Positions 38,401 through 53,400 of a stretch of 64,000 nucleotides of DNA are shown piece by piece. The position numbers were made by a program, and so were the translations under genes. The DNA comes from Doris montereyensis (lineage: Eukaryota; Mollusca; Gastropoda; Nudibranchia; Dorididae), in contig JAXRKP010000539.1 of NCBI GenBank assembly GCA_037039925.1, positions 46,001-110,000 of the forward strand, written 5' to 3'. Under the pieces are notes generated by a model. It worked only from the letters and a program-made list of their open reading frames with translations, searched no databases and was not told where the DNA came from. The number at the start of each line of letters is the position of its first letter. Positions within the stretch are counted from its first letter, which is position 1.

Positions 38401-41400
38401 TGTGTACAAATTATACATTAATTCATTCTTTCTTTCAAAACAAAAAGAAATCTGAGTGTGACAATCTCAAATTAACAAAACGAGTTTTGCTTAGCTTGAG
38501 AAATAGTCAGAAAAACAAACAAAAGAAATAAATGGTGACTACCATTATTTCTAAAGACAACATGGAGCTGTCCTTCAACCGCAAACCCTCGGCCAGTGCT
38601 GGGAGAACATCGAACAAAGATACATCCTGCAAAAGGAAGAACATTGTTAGGTCCAAAAATAGTATCAGACTTGAAATTTTGGGGTTTTTACTTGTATTTT
38701 GGTTTTCATTTTTTGTCATGTTCCTTTTTTGTAGGCGTGTTTTTTGTTGTTGTCGCTATTTTATGTTCATTCAAGTCTTGGTGGCCTCAGAGTTTGTGTA
38801 AAAAAACTTTTGCATTTGTCGAAACCCTATTTTAAACAAACTGCACAGAACTGTCTATTATAAAAAAATCGTTTACGTATACACAAAACAAATAAGATAA
38901 GGGTACGTCATCTACATCACGGGTCCTGACATTTTTCAGTTCCTTTCCCATAAGAAGATTTTTTGTCACATCAACCATATCTAGGAGGAAAAAAAAAGTC
39001 ATCACATGAAATAATGGTGATTAATATTTGCGCTCCATTCACATGGCTTGTCCAATGTCAGATCTCCAGCTTGCAAAAAGAAAAAGTCTGTAACTAGAGA
39101 AGGAAAACTCCATCTGCACTCTTATCGGATGAAACATTGTTAGACGTTTTGAGAATCAGATCAAGTGTAAAGTTATACTGTTATTGTTTCCCCCTGAAAT
39201 CTCATGTAGCAAAATGTATGATTTTAAGATAGGCGTAACCAGATAACTCTCATGTGAAGTTGTAGTTATAGGTCCCTGTTTAGAAGTGATATAAACGATA
39301 ATAAGTGACAAATCCACTTAAAATAAAAACTTTCAAAAGACTTATGAAAATACATGGCCTTGCATAATTTTCATGCAACAAATTGTAACTTCGACCTAAA
39401 GATAGAAACAATAAAATAATTTTTTAAAAATGACCTGTGTGAAGTAATAGGACCCTCATGCAGCAAAACATAAACTTGATTTTAAGATAGAAACAATACT
39501 AATATTAAAAAAACACATGTCAAGTTATACGTCCCTGCAAGTCTCAAGCAGCAAAACATAACTTTGATTTGAAAATGAGATACAATACAAGAGTCCTTCA
39601 AACATGTATACCATTACAATATCAATAATTCCACACTGGATGCGGCTCTATTGTGGCCATTATCATCATTACTAAAAAGTCAACCTACGACAGTTGGCCG
39701 TCCTATGAACAGTTCTCCTCCCTCTGTAAAAAACAACAGCGGAAAGGGAAGTTAAACAAAACATTAGAAACATAAGGCCAATAGAACTGAGCCCCAAGGA
39801 GTTGCATTTTATCCGTGTATACTGTGTTAAGGACAATAGGAGATAGATACAGGATATTGTATTTCAATCACAAGTGTTGCTTCCCAGACGTAGTTAGAGC
39901 TCGTTTGAATTTTTTTTTTGGTAAAGTAAGCTCCGTATTCAGCTGAAAGATATCATAGCCTATCATAACTAGAATTCAAACCATAACCTCATGTCTTGAT
40001 ATCTACTAACACTAGACTGAGGTGTAAATACCTAACACTAGACTGAGATGTAAGTGCCTAACACAAGACTTAGGTGTAAGTGCCTAACACAAGACTTAAA
40101 TGTAAGTGCCTAACACAAGACTGAGATGTAAGTGCCTAACACTAGACTGAGATGTAAGTGCCTAACACAAGACTGAAAAATAGTGCCTAACACAAGACTT
40201 AGGTGTAAGTGCCTAACACTAAACTGAGGTGTAAGTGCCTAACACAAGGCTTAGGTGTAAGTGCCTAACACAAGACTTAGAGGTGTAAGTGCCTAACACA
40301 AGACTGAAATGTAAGTGCCTAACACAAGACTAACACAAGACTGATGTAAGTGCCTAACACTAGACTGAGATGTAAGTGCCTAACACAAGACTGAAATGTA
40401 AGTGCCTAACACAGAAGACTGAGAGACTGAGATGTAAGTGTCTAACACAAGACTGATATAAGTAAGTGCCTAACACAAGACTGAGGTGTAAGTGCCTAAC
40501 ACTAGACTGATATAAGTAAGTGCCTAACACAAGACTGAGGTGTAAGTGCCTAACACTAGACTGAGGTGTAAGTGAATAACACAAGATTGAGGTGTAAGTG
40601 CCTAACACTAGAATTAGGTGTAAGTGCCTAACACTAGACTGAGATGCAAGTGCCTAACACAAGACTGAGATGTAAGTTCCTAACACTAGACTGAGATGCA
40701 AGTGCCTAACACTAGATTGAGGTGCAAGTGCCTAACACTAGACTGAGATGCAAGTGCCTAACACTAGACTGAGATGCAAGTGCCTAACACTAGACTGAGA
40801 TGCAAGTGCCTAACACTAGACTGAGATGCAAGTGCCTAACACTAGACTGAGATGCAAGTGCCTAACACTAGACTGAGATGCAAGTGCTTAACATTAGACT
40901 GAGGTGCAAGTGCCTAACACAAGACTGAGATGTAAGTGCCTAACACAAGACTGAGGTGTAAGTGCCTAACACAAGACTGAGATGTAAGTGCCTAACACAA
41001 GACTGAGATAAGTAAGTGCTAACAGAAACAGAAGACTGACTGATGTAAGTGTCTAACACAAGACTGATATAAGTAAGTGCCTAACACTAGACTGAGGTGT
41101 AAGTGCATAACACAAGACTGAGGTGTAAGTGCCTAACACAAGACTTAGGTGTAAGTGCCTAACACTAGACTGAGATGCAAGTGCCTAACACTACATTGAG
41201 GTGCAAGTGCCTAACACTAGACTGAGATGTAAATGCCTAACACTAGACTGAGATGTAAGTGTATAACACAAGACTGAGATGCCTAACACACGACTGAGGT
41301 GTAAGTGCCTAACACTAGACTGAGATGCAAGTGCCTAACACTAGACTGAGGTGTAAATGCCTAACACTAGACTGAGATGTAAGTGCCTAACACTAGACTG

Positions 41401-44400
41401 AGGTGTAAGTGCCTAACACTAGACTGAGATGTAAGTGCCTAATACTAGACTGAGGTGTAACTGCCTAACACTAGACTGAGGTGTAAGTGCCTAACACAAG
41501 ACTGAGGTGTAAGAGCCTAACACTAGACTGAGATGTAAGTGCCTAACACTAGACTGAAATGTAAGTGCATAACACTACGCTGAGATGTAAGTGCCTACCA
41601 CTAGACTGAGATGTAAGTGCCTAACACAAGACTAAGATGTAAGTGCCTAACACAAGACTGAAGTGTAAGTGCTTAGCACAAGACTGAAATGTAAGTGCCT
41701 AACACAAGACTGCGATATAAGTGCCTAACACTAGACTGAGGTGTAAGTGCCTAACACAAGACTGAGATGTAAGTGCCTAACATTAGACTGAGGTGTAATT
41801 GCCTAACACAAGACCATTAGCACCACAAATCTAAAATAAACAACCCATTATCTCTAGCATATTTTTTTGCCATTCAGGAAGTATTTCTGATTGACAATCA
41901 CAAGAGATTAGCTACATAAAGATATTAATGAGATAGGCTGCTACTTTCATAATGAATAAATTAAAGACAAAAGATTGTGAGAATTTTTTTTACCAGCTTT
42001 TGGAGACATGTCCGTGAACTGGGATTTGATTTGCTCCGCTTCGCTGCAGATTTGTTCGGCAGACAACCTGCGCTCTTCATAATTCTTAAAGAAAGTTTTC
42101 TGAAATTGATAAAAAACAAATTTTTAAAAAATCTATGGCAATGATATAGCTTTCTTACTTTTGCCTCCAGTTATTACAGATAATTTCAGCAGGGTAGGGT
42201 TCAAATGCCTAGCATGGCTGACCAGTATTTAAACAATCTGATTGGTGGCTTTTTTAGAATCCATATTTTTACCAAATCAGAATGCTAGATTTGCGACTAT
42301 TTTTTGAGTCCAGATTTTCACCAAATCAGAAATGGCTTTAGAAATTTTCACCAATACAAATATTGATTCTCGACACAGATAGCTGGACATTAGAAAATTT
42401 TGTCAAGAAATTGTAATAATGCTCTTTATACATTTTAATACATTGAAAAACAATACAATCTGGCTCATAGGAATCATGCATATATGCAGCCAAATAGAAT
42501 ACAACAGAAACCTACCTTGACAGCAAAGACTTGACATACTCCTTGACCACCCTGCGTTGACCTTTGAAGAGGAGAATTTCAAACATGGTTGGCTTGAGAT
42601 GGAGAAAATCAAGGTAGTAATCCGCCCAGGTGGCTGTGATGGTTTGCACGCTATTGGCATTTGACATCCTGAACAGTGAAATGAGACATCAATTGTTTTA
42701 AAAATAATACCTGTGTCTCATGTGTCTGAATCAGTCATAAGAGGGTATTTGATTTAGAATCTCTATGGCCCTTTTGAATCGCAATTTACAAAGAAAATTT
42801 CTGTAAATCAGGATAGCTCTAAAATATTTCAAAGAACAGTGAACTTCTCTGGAAACCTCAAGAATCATTTTAAAATCCAAAACAGCTAACAACAACTGCT
42901 TTGTGCATATATTATGACACCATTTTCCCTTAAAATATAAGGTGATCAGTACTTACTATGATAATGATAAGTATTATCAATAGAGGAACACAGAGTAGAT
43001 CTTGATATATAGGCAGCAACAGAAACCCTCAAATGCCACCACCCCCTCCCCAAACCCATATTCTCCCCGACTCCACTAACAAAAAAACAAAAACTTTAGA
43101 AAGACAATTTTCACTACAATTGTTATAAAAGATTTAAGGCATACTGTTATAAAGAAAATTCAAATCTTCATCTTTTCCTAAAAAATAAACAGTATGGGAA
43201 AAAATATTCAGACATGTTCATGCCAGACATGGAATTCTTGAACTACAGAAAAAAACAAAGATGAACATAGAAGTTTAAAAAATAAAAAATAAGGAGAAAA
43301 CAATAAAAGTTTAGATAATAATAACATTGTCTAGAGACTGACAACTAAAAATAGAATACTGTACCAATTTCTGGTCATCAGATCATTAAGGCAGTTGCTG
43401 TTTTTGCAGATCTATGAAAAGCTCTCCCAACATGACTTCACAGCTGCAAATATACACAACAGTAAAGAAATAATGTAGTGTATCACAATTATAATTGTTC
43501 TCTTTACTCAAACCTAGAACAAACGAAGAATTTGATAACCACAGGGGAAAAACTAATTGTCACAGAACCATATTCTTTTGGGGATGTCCCATGTAATATA
43601 CGAATAACATAAGATTCCAGACCACATGACTAAACAGCGCATAACTATTTGCCAATGTATTAGGATATTATGATAAACACAGTCCGCAATGCCCTAACAA
43701 AGCTTTCCAAATTTTTTTATTTTTTTTAACAAGATTGCGGACATACAAGTAATAGATTTTCATTGACTATATGCAGTACAACTAGTACAAGTAATTTTTT
43801 TTTAGTTTGTCCCTAGAAAGTCAACATTTTTAAATGCACTAGTAATATAACAAAAGTGATAAGCAACAAAAAGTCCAGTGAAGAAAACAGAATTGCTTTA
43901 ATGGAGCTATTACCTAATGTTATTTATCAATTCTGATTTCACTACATTATGTCTCCTTTGACCTTTTGTACTGTAATAACAAAATGTTACAGTAAAAAAA
44001 CATGATCCATTAGTAGGATGCCAAAGGAGACTTTCATACACATAAACTGATTGTCCCAAATGTGCATATTTGCGACCAAATCTGTTCTCCTTGTGGTTTT
44101 CATTGGAACACAAAATCTGAGCACAAATCCGTTTTCACCATTTTTCACTGTTTTCAAATGCAGAACTCTTTTGCTAAAGAATATTGATATCAAATTCTTC
44201 TTTGTTGATGGATTTTAATGAATGTAGTATGCTTATTTGAAAGTACTCAGAATTGAACCAATCTTTAATTTTGTGGGTATAAAAAACACCAAATCTCGGA
44301 CATTTTCATGGGGTGGCTCTGAAAACTACAAAACAATAGCAAGCATGCCATGAATAAATGAAAATTGTTTTGCTCAGTGATTTCAAACTCAAATTTTGAG

Positions 44401-47400
44401 AATATTTGCATCTCAACTAGCCAAAGAGATAATAACAAATCACAAGAAGAGCTATTAATCTATAAAATTCATACAAAATTCATTTCTGGCTCAACTTTGA
44501 TTTTCAAGTCATCAAAACTTTCATAATGAACCATAGAAAAGAACAACAATGGAAGAAAAAATTAATTTAACATAATAATGGAGGGACTTGGGATGAAATA
44601 TTATACAAAAACTCATTTCAATATAGAAACAATAATGTAGCTGAGATTAAAAAGTTTTTAAAAAGAAAGGCCCATACAGTATAGCCCTGTATTCCCCCAA
44701 ACTCCTTCGAACCCGAAAATTAGGTTGTGGAGTAAGTGTTTCACTGTTTCAGGGAATATCATAGGTGTACAAAGAAGGAACTTGGTTGGGACTTTGTCAT
44801 GAATTCAGGATTCGAATGTTTTCTACGAACACAGGTTCTGGGAATACGAGCTGTACTTTAATTAGGACACAAGCACTAATCACCACACACCAGTATTTGG
44901 CAATGGTCAGAAACCGGTCTGTCAGTTGCTGGAAGGGATCACGTCTTATCTGGTCGCCTTCGTCATCCCCTTCTTCGTCATACTCATTTTTAATGTAACG
45001 TTTACGAAGTTCTTTCATGTATTCACCAAATGCCAAGCAATTGTTAGCATTACCAATCTAAAGGTAGGATGGATAGAAAGAAAAAAGTCATGAAAAGTAA
45101 AAGGTAGAAGAAAAATAAACGAAAACACCAAAAACAAACAAAGCACAATAAAAATCCCACAAAAAATTTTAACCTCTCAAAAGAAAACGCTATCATTGTG
45201 TCCCCCCCCCCCCCACTTGTAAATCTTATTTTACAATATCATTTAAGGAAATAATTTTAAGCACATGCACGAAACAGAGCTAAGCATTTAATTCAAGAGT
45301 AACACAAGTGGTGTCAGACATTGTTTAGCATAAACGACTTGTACATAATTTCTTTTGATTATTGCCTTAACAACACGAGAGAATATGTAATACAGCCCCA
45401 GAAAAGAGAAAATTGCCTTACAACATAGTGTATAAAATACTTGGGCTCTTTGCGGTCTGCTAAATGTTTTTCTTCAAGACCTGAGTTCAGCTATGATAGA
45501 AGACATAACACAAAATAGATTCATGACAAAACATTAGGAAAAGACAATGCATGCATATGATAAATAGTTAAAGAAATGAAAAAGTATAAATTTGTTCAAA
45601 GGAAAACAGTTTAGGAAACTTATAAATTTCATAAAAACTAAGATAGAAATAAATCAATTGAGATGGTTTGGGCATGTAAAGAGAATGAATGACCATAAAA
45701 TAGCTAAATCAGTCTACAGTGCTAAAGCCCAAAAGACAGACATCGGAAAAAGTGGGAAGAAGACATAAAAGAGGCATTGAAGCATAGAAATTTAACTTTT
45801 TTGGAAGGAAACAAAAAATGTCAGGACAGGGCATCCTGGAAAAAGATCATCTCGAGGATATGAACCCATACACCGAAAAGCAGAATGGGAAATGATAAAG
45901 AAAGAAAGATAAACTTCATACATTATGCAAAAGCTAATTATATCATATAATATAAAAACATTATATATATATATATAAATAGAAAAGTAAATACATATTA
46001 TCCGATATATATACATATCATTAACAAACTCATGCATATGAACACATACCTATTCAGGACGATTGGTATAACAAAGAAAACCAAGAAAATTGATAGGAAA
46101 GAAAAAAATATTCTTAAAACTTAAAAAAGGAGGTGGAATAAAAGTATGTCAAATATCATGTCTTGAAATGAAAGTGGTTAACATTTATGGACCCCAAATA
46201 ATTATAATTTAATTTTAAGAAAACAAACAAATGTGAAATCATGTTTAATCTAAAGGAAGGATGTGTCAATGCTTATATGACATGTAAACAAGGTCATTCG
46301 ATCATCCAAATTGATCACAAAATAACATACTCCTATACTCATGTGCAAAGCGATTCAGCTCATCGGCAAACAGCTCCAAAACTTTCTTTACCAGATCTTG
46401 CCCAATGATCTTGGCTACTTGTAACTGGAAATAAAATAAAAGAAAGAAAAAAATGAGCTAGTTTTACTAGCAAAATAAGAAAATGAGGATGAAGAAATTC
46501 TCTCCTTAAGACAAGTTAACAAAATTTGAATAAGTTACTTTAACATTTTAACATGCGAATGTTGAATGTTACTCTTAGACTGTAAGTAGAGAAAACGATA
46601 AAATTCTCACATTTTGTTCCATCATCTGAAATATGATGACAGGAAGCTGTGTGTTGTAGAAGCCGTCTCCGTCCTGATCTGGGGCTTCATCTTTGATCCA
46701 ATCCTTTTGGTGTTAAAAAGTAAAACAAAAAATTCATTTATGTGTTACCATGATTAAAACATACATGCATTTGTGTCACCATAAAAAACATACATATGTT
46801 TCTATGATCATTAAAAAAAAGGATTAAGAGAAAGATGTGCAATGTCATGAACAGCTAATCACATCACACAAGGCAGTGATCTATGATATCTAAATAGTGC
46901 TCTTCATATTATTTATAACAAAAACTTCAAAACTACTTAGCTATACAGTAGGTGCGGTCTAAGAACACACCCCATAAAAACCTGTTAAAAACCATGATGT
47001 TAGCCAGTCCAGACATGTTGTTGATGGGCCAATTTATATAGAAATAATTCTTTCCCCTGAGATAATGGACCATGGTTATAAGTGAGCTGTTCTTAGACCA
47101 CTTCTACCATTATCAAGCTTACCATTACCAGCTCCATGTCAGTGTTTGAAAAATGTGGGTTTTAGTTTACCTGAATTGTCTAGGCAATTAAAATTCCGTG
47201 AACACGATTCCGTGTTATGGAAAGCGAGGCTCAACAACAGTACTACCGCATTGTCTTGCAGGTAATGGACTAAATGTTGAATATATTTTTTAACTCACCT
47301 TTATGTCGGATCTCAGTGTGTTTCGGACTCCATTCTGCTATATTCTGTTTCATGTTGCGAAGATATCTATGGTGAACAATAGAATTTTTATTCAAATTTA

Positions 47401-50400
47401 AACATACACATTGATAAATATATATATACAAGCATGTTACCCCCCAGGTGCTACCAAGCATGGTTATAATATCACGTTAGTGTTCGATACTGAGGTTATG
47501 CAGGTAGGCATGAGTGGTACTAATCCAACTTTTTTAATTATAACCTGTTCAAAGTGGCAACTTTGGTGAATGAAAATTATATCCAAAGACGGGGAAACAA
47601 TGAAATTTTCAATAATTAAACGTCACTTCTGGCAGAAGCATGCTTTGAATGAAAACAATTTAGAGATCATTTAGAACCACATGCAAAATATATAAACTCT
47701 TAGTGGCTTGGCAACAGAGCCTTTGGCCAACAAAGAACGACCAACTCAGAATTATATATATAGATATATATATAGTTCTAAAATACTATCCATTCCATCT
47801 CAGGATACACAGGAGAATCTTTACTTCAAAATGACTTAAAGAAGGGAAAAAGTGAAATTCCATTATCTTTATATGATTTCCTATTGTGGTTGAACAATTT
47901 TTCAATTGTATGGAACTTCAAAAGATATCAATACTTGCATCTCTGACAAAAATCATATCAGTTCTTTGTTTTTGTTATAGCACTGACTGGTTGCAGTGGC
48001 ATTGGTGGCTGAGTGGTTAGGCTGCCGGACTTGGAATCATGAGGTCCCCAGGCTCAAATCATAGCCAAGCTAGGTCCAACATTGTGTTCCTTGGGAAAGA
48101 CATTTAACATGCATGTTCCCCACTCGACCCAGGTGCATGTGGGTACAAGCACTAGTTTGAGAGTAAATAAAAACAGCGCACGTCTATGTCCTGTCCATGA
48201 GGTGATTATTATCACCTCTTCCGTTTCAGGATATAGAAACTGGGACAAGCTTCAGCTTTATGGACCGAATGGCCTCAAAGGAAATTCAATTTTTAATTTT
48301 ACTCACTGGTTGCGTTATACATGGACGATCAAGTTGTTCTCTAGCAAGGGACCTAATTCCTTCACATCAATTGATAGCTCTGGGTGTCTCATGAGTTCAG
48401 GAGAGCTGTGAAAACATGAAGAGGAACATTAACTTTCCTCGAACTTTGAGAAACAATTGTCTTAAAAAAAGCAATGTCTAACTTTGTGATTCAATCCTTC
48501 CAACATGACAATGAAGATGGAATATCTTAATTTCTATTGTCAATTGACAAAATTGCCCCCAAATTAGGGGTCTCCTCTATCTGTCTTGGGAGTTCATTCA
48601 CCATCTCCACGTGGTGTTTATGTTTTTTTATCGGTCTATAAAGTATTTGTATGTGTGTGTGTGTGTGTGCGTGTGTGTTAAGCATGTCTCCATCCATCTC
48701 TCCGCCTGTCTATCAGTCTGTCTTCATATCCTCCCTCCACTCTTTGCCTCACCTTTCCTCTCCCCCCTCTCTCTTTCTCTCCTTTCTATTTCAAGTTAAA
48801 GCAAAAATGAGGAAGTAAAAAGCAATAACAGATAGTATAGTGAAAATGAAACACAAATGAGAAGAAGAAAAAGATGAAGAAGAAGAAGAAAAGGGAAAGA
48901 GGAAAAAGGATGAGGAGGAAGAGGAGGGGATGATAAGGAAGATACAAGAAGAAATCACGTCTTACTCGTATGCTCCCACCCATTGAAGTAGTGACACAAT
49001 TTCATTGCCTTCCAGCTCTTGGTGAATCAAATCCTCCAGCTGTTGGAATACAATAAAAACATATAAAGTGATAAAAAGGAATAACATTGCAGAACGCCAA
49101 TAGCTAATGAAGAGGAATATGAAATAGAAATGAAAGGCCTAAATATATAGACAATGGGACAGGACAAGAACAGAGAAATTTTCAAACACAACCGGTCTTT
49201 TTCAGTCACAGGAAGGCAAAGAAGCAATGACTGCTAGAACTATGGTGAGTGCTCATCATCATTTGAACAGTCAGTGTTTCAAGCTCTATGGTTTGTTTCA
49301 AGCCTAGGTTTATCAATTTTTCTCTTTTTTAAAAAAAAAACATAAAATTAATTTTAAGCTTTCATTGCCTCTGAAAACGATGTAAAAAAAAAAAATGTTT
49401 GCGAAAGTTAACTTAATTTGGTCTCTTGCGACATATTTGCTTACCATGAGACACCTAAATTGATGATAATTTGGTTAGTTTTTCTCAACATTAACTCAAC
49501 TTAATTTTCTATACATTCTATGCATTTATTGGGTTAAAAGTGGGGATGTACATCTCAATTTTTTAAAATTCATGCACTGATTCTACATGAATATTTGTAA
49601 CTTAATTGCAATATAATGTTTTTATTTATTTTTCATTTTCTTGTTTTTGTGAACTTTAAGAAACATTTACTTAGGAACTGGACCTAAAAAGCGTCAAATG
49701 CAATAGAATTTCATTTATTTCATTGCATATTTTTGTAACTTACATGCGCTGAAAGAGCCTTGTGATACATGCGAGTGTACCTTTTGACCACGCATAATCT
49801 GGCGGAAATACTGGGGGTAGCAGAGTCTGTCGGATGAAACAAAGAAGCACAAAAAATGTATTCCTTTGGTCTCTGTTTTACCCACATACACATTTACAAA
49901 ATGATATACATATATGTGTATAATTATCATCTTATAGAATAAAACAAACTCCCAGATTCTTTGTAATGCCTCTGAACCTGCTTCGAACCTCAAAATGCAA
50001 CAGATCAAGTTGAAACTTTGTATGAAAATACTCAAAGGCTTGAAGTCTAATTCTTTACTATGAAATCCTTGTAACTCTGCATAATTATCCTGTAATGAAT
50101 TGAACAAAATTAGCTTTGTTCTCATTGATGCTTTATTATAGACTGTAGGCTACTGAGCAATCATCACTTGTGCCTGTCCAAATTAAATAACCTAAACAGC
50201 GATAAAAAAAACGTCATTACATGTTTCACAAAATAACCAAAATCAAATTTTCAATATAGTTTTGAGCATGGTTCTGATATTTTTAAGATCTACATAGAAA
50301 TATCTGCAGCATGGTAAGATCACACTCAGTTTAGATCAAGATATACATTACCGACTAAAAAAATAAATCTAGATCTCTAGAGCTCTGGAGACATAGTGAA

Positions 50401-53400
50401 ATGTAGGAAGGAAAACTAGATATATGCCATTCATGATATTTACAACAGATTATGAAAAAAAAACCCAGATCTAGTATGGCCTTTTACGTCAAGATTGGCG
50501 ATCCTGTAACAATTGTTTTTATTGCTTCTCCTGAGTTAATTTTATGTTGAGGTAATAATGGATGCCTAGCCACACTTCGTTCTCCTCTGATATTTGCCTC
50601 TTCTACTTTTATTCAGTGTACCATGATAAGGGGGCAGAAGAAATCGGAAAAAAACCCAGTTTATAAAAGGGTTGTTTTGAGGAATTAAATCAGATTTTCA
50701 AGAAACAGATTACAAGATGATTAAGAGACGCAATGACAAATTAGTACTCTTGTATGGATTGAAATCATGACTTATTTACAAAACCCCCAAGAGAAAGAAG
50801 TCAGAATGTTTACTAACATAAAACCTCTAATGTATCTCGGGCAAGATAATGTTAAGGTATAGAGTGAGGATTTCTGAGATCTTATAACATTAAGACAAAG
50901 ACCCATACTCGTAGAGTAATAGATCAAGGTAAGTATACATGATGGTTAAGGGGTAAATGCATTATGTTAAGGCAGTTTGAATACAACTGAACAGTTAAAG
51001 TGGCATAAGCAATCACATGAAAAATTGGAAAGTCTGTCTGACCTTGACTACTTTAAGGTCATCAATCATCAGCTGGCGGGTGATCTCCAAGTGGCGGACC
51101 AGCCACATCTTGTCTTGGTCTCTAGTCTCCAACTGACTGCCTTCAATTCTGCCGGAAGATAACAGTTGTGGTACAGTTTGTACGTCTATACAAATAATAC
51201 TATAATGGGCTTGGAACGATAAGAGTTTTGAAAAAACAGCTGAGACTGAGGCCTATAATATGGGTGCCAACGGCTTTCTTACTTTGATGACATATGGCCA
51301 CAATAATTACATAAGAAGTCAAAGAGGTCTATATGTAACCAAATAAAATGCAAGCTCCAAACTTTCCATGTTTCATCACTCCTTGTTAGGTTTAATTGAT
51401 TGTCTGAAAAACCCCATCGTTTCTGAGTTTTAGTGAGAAAACTACCTGTTTGTCACATAAACAATACAGTAGAACCTCTCTGATCGGGTAGACTCGGTGG
51501 ATTGTAAAATCGTCCCGATTTGCCAGGGACCTAGGGTTTTGGTTGTCCCTCACAGTTTGAGGTACCTAAGCCCTTCTGTGAGTGGTAAAATACAGAATTA
51601 AACTAACAAGTAGCCACAGGACCAGTTGATCAAAATGAAGATGGCATTCATCAAAGATGTCACTCACACTCATAACCGATCTTCCTTGGACGGTAGAAAG
51701 ATAAGAAATGTAATCAAGAAGGCATGGTGGGTCGTTAAATCTCCTCTTGTGTCCACCTTTACGATTAATGGATGAGGCGGAAAACAAAAGACTATGACAG
51801 TGCACAACTTTCTAAGCGCCACCCCGTGTCAACACTGCACTGTATTGTTAGGTGAACAAGCAAGGTCTGGCTAAACGCCTGCTTTCACACCTTCTTAATG
51901 GATGCCTGGTGTATCTGGCTTATGGTCGTCGTGAACTGGAACATTGTGTACACATTATGCAATGTATAACACATGAAAACTAATGCAGGTGTAATAGCTG
52001 ATGTTTTGCTAACACAGAAACCAAATTGGGATAAAAAAACGAGGGTTGGAATAAATAAATTTAAGGGAAATGGCGATGATCATCAATGCAAGCCCGCTAA
52101 AAATTGTCTCGATTAGCCGGGGCCTTTCCAATTTAGAGAGGTAAAATATAAGAAACAATTCTGTTCCCTGAAAATTCTTCCCGATTGGCCGGGTTTTTTC
52201 AATTTGAGAGAGTCCTTTGTACTAACGTCAAGCCAATATTTTTCTTCTCTCACTATAGTCGACAATGCAAACATATTTGAGGAAAGCTGAAAAGGTGGTT
52301 TGAATTTAATGAAAAAACTTCCGGCCTGTGCTAATGTACTAGAGCAAAGGACTCTACCAATAAGGTTCTAGGAACACAGAACTACAATAAATATTAATTA
52401 TTCAACTCTCATGGATTGTTTTTTTTAAATAGTTTTTAATTTTCTTTTTTCTATATTGGTGTTAGTTTTGTCCCATACACTGGAAGGTAGAATGGGAACT
52501 GACAAAGAAGGAAGTATTAGTTTTGTCAGAATTGTTTTACTCATTTTAACAAAACAACAAAAAGTTCAAACCTCCCGGAAATAGAGGTTTCTAGAACTTC
52601 AAAACATTTTGCTCTCCATCTCTTGGGTCGACCAGGAGGCGTAAATCCTGTCTGATCACATTTCCTTGACCAGGCTATATCCATCCTGTCAGAACGAAAT
52701 AGCAAAACAATCATAAAAACGTTCATAAACTGTAATGATGAAAATGTTTGGTAACTGTAATGATAAAAATGTTCGGTAACTGTAATGATGAAAATGTTTA
52801 GAGACCGTAATGATGAAAATATTCAGTAACTGCAATGATGAAAATGTTCACATATTGCAATGATGAAAACTTTCATCAAGTGTAATGATGAAAACTTTTA
52901 TAAATTGTACCGATGAAAATGTTTTAAACGATACAAACTCTCAAAGCTGAATTATGCATAATGAGAATAGTAACTTATATCATAAATGATGCATCAATGA
53001 TTAAAATTTGATGAGAACATGATGAGAAAGATTCAACTACGTGAATTACAAAATTTAAAAAAATAGACACTGAATATCAAAAGCGTCTATTTTTGCTGCT
53101 TGATTGAATTCATAACTTGAATCAGCAGCTCTGATCTGTTGAGTATCTAATATTTAATAGTAAATGTTATTTTGATAAAGCTCTTGGGCATTAAAGTCAA
53201 ACATGAATGATCCACAAGGAAAGGAGAACATCAGATCACCTTTCTTCCGTTCAATAATGCGCAAAGCAGTGCATATCAGAGTTGGCTCTCTTCGAACAGA
53301 CATCAACGTTCGCTGGATTATAACCCATAGCTGTTTTCCTAGATCTTTAGATAATTCTTGCACTTCAGAGAAATAGTGATTGAGAGTCTGTGGCAAAGAC

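Noticed and set aside
47996..48070. tRNA gene
   Set aside because: The A- and B-box-like bases are SINE-derived. No complete cloverleaf or anticodon arm can be drawn, and the sequence continues into a conserved SINE body. The same holds for 144-220 and 23630-23706.
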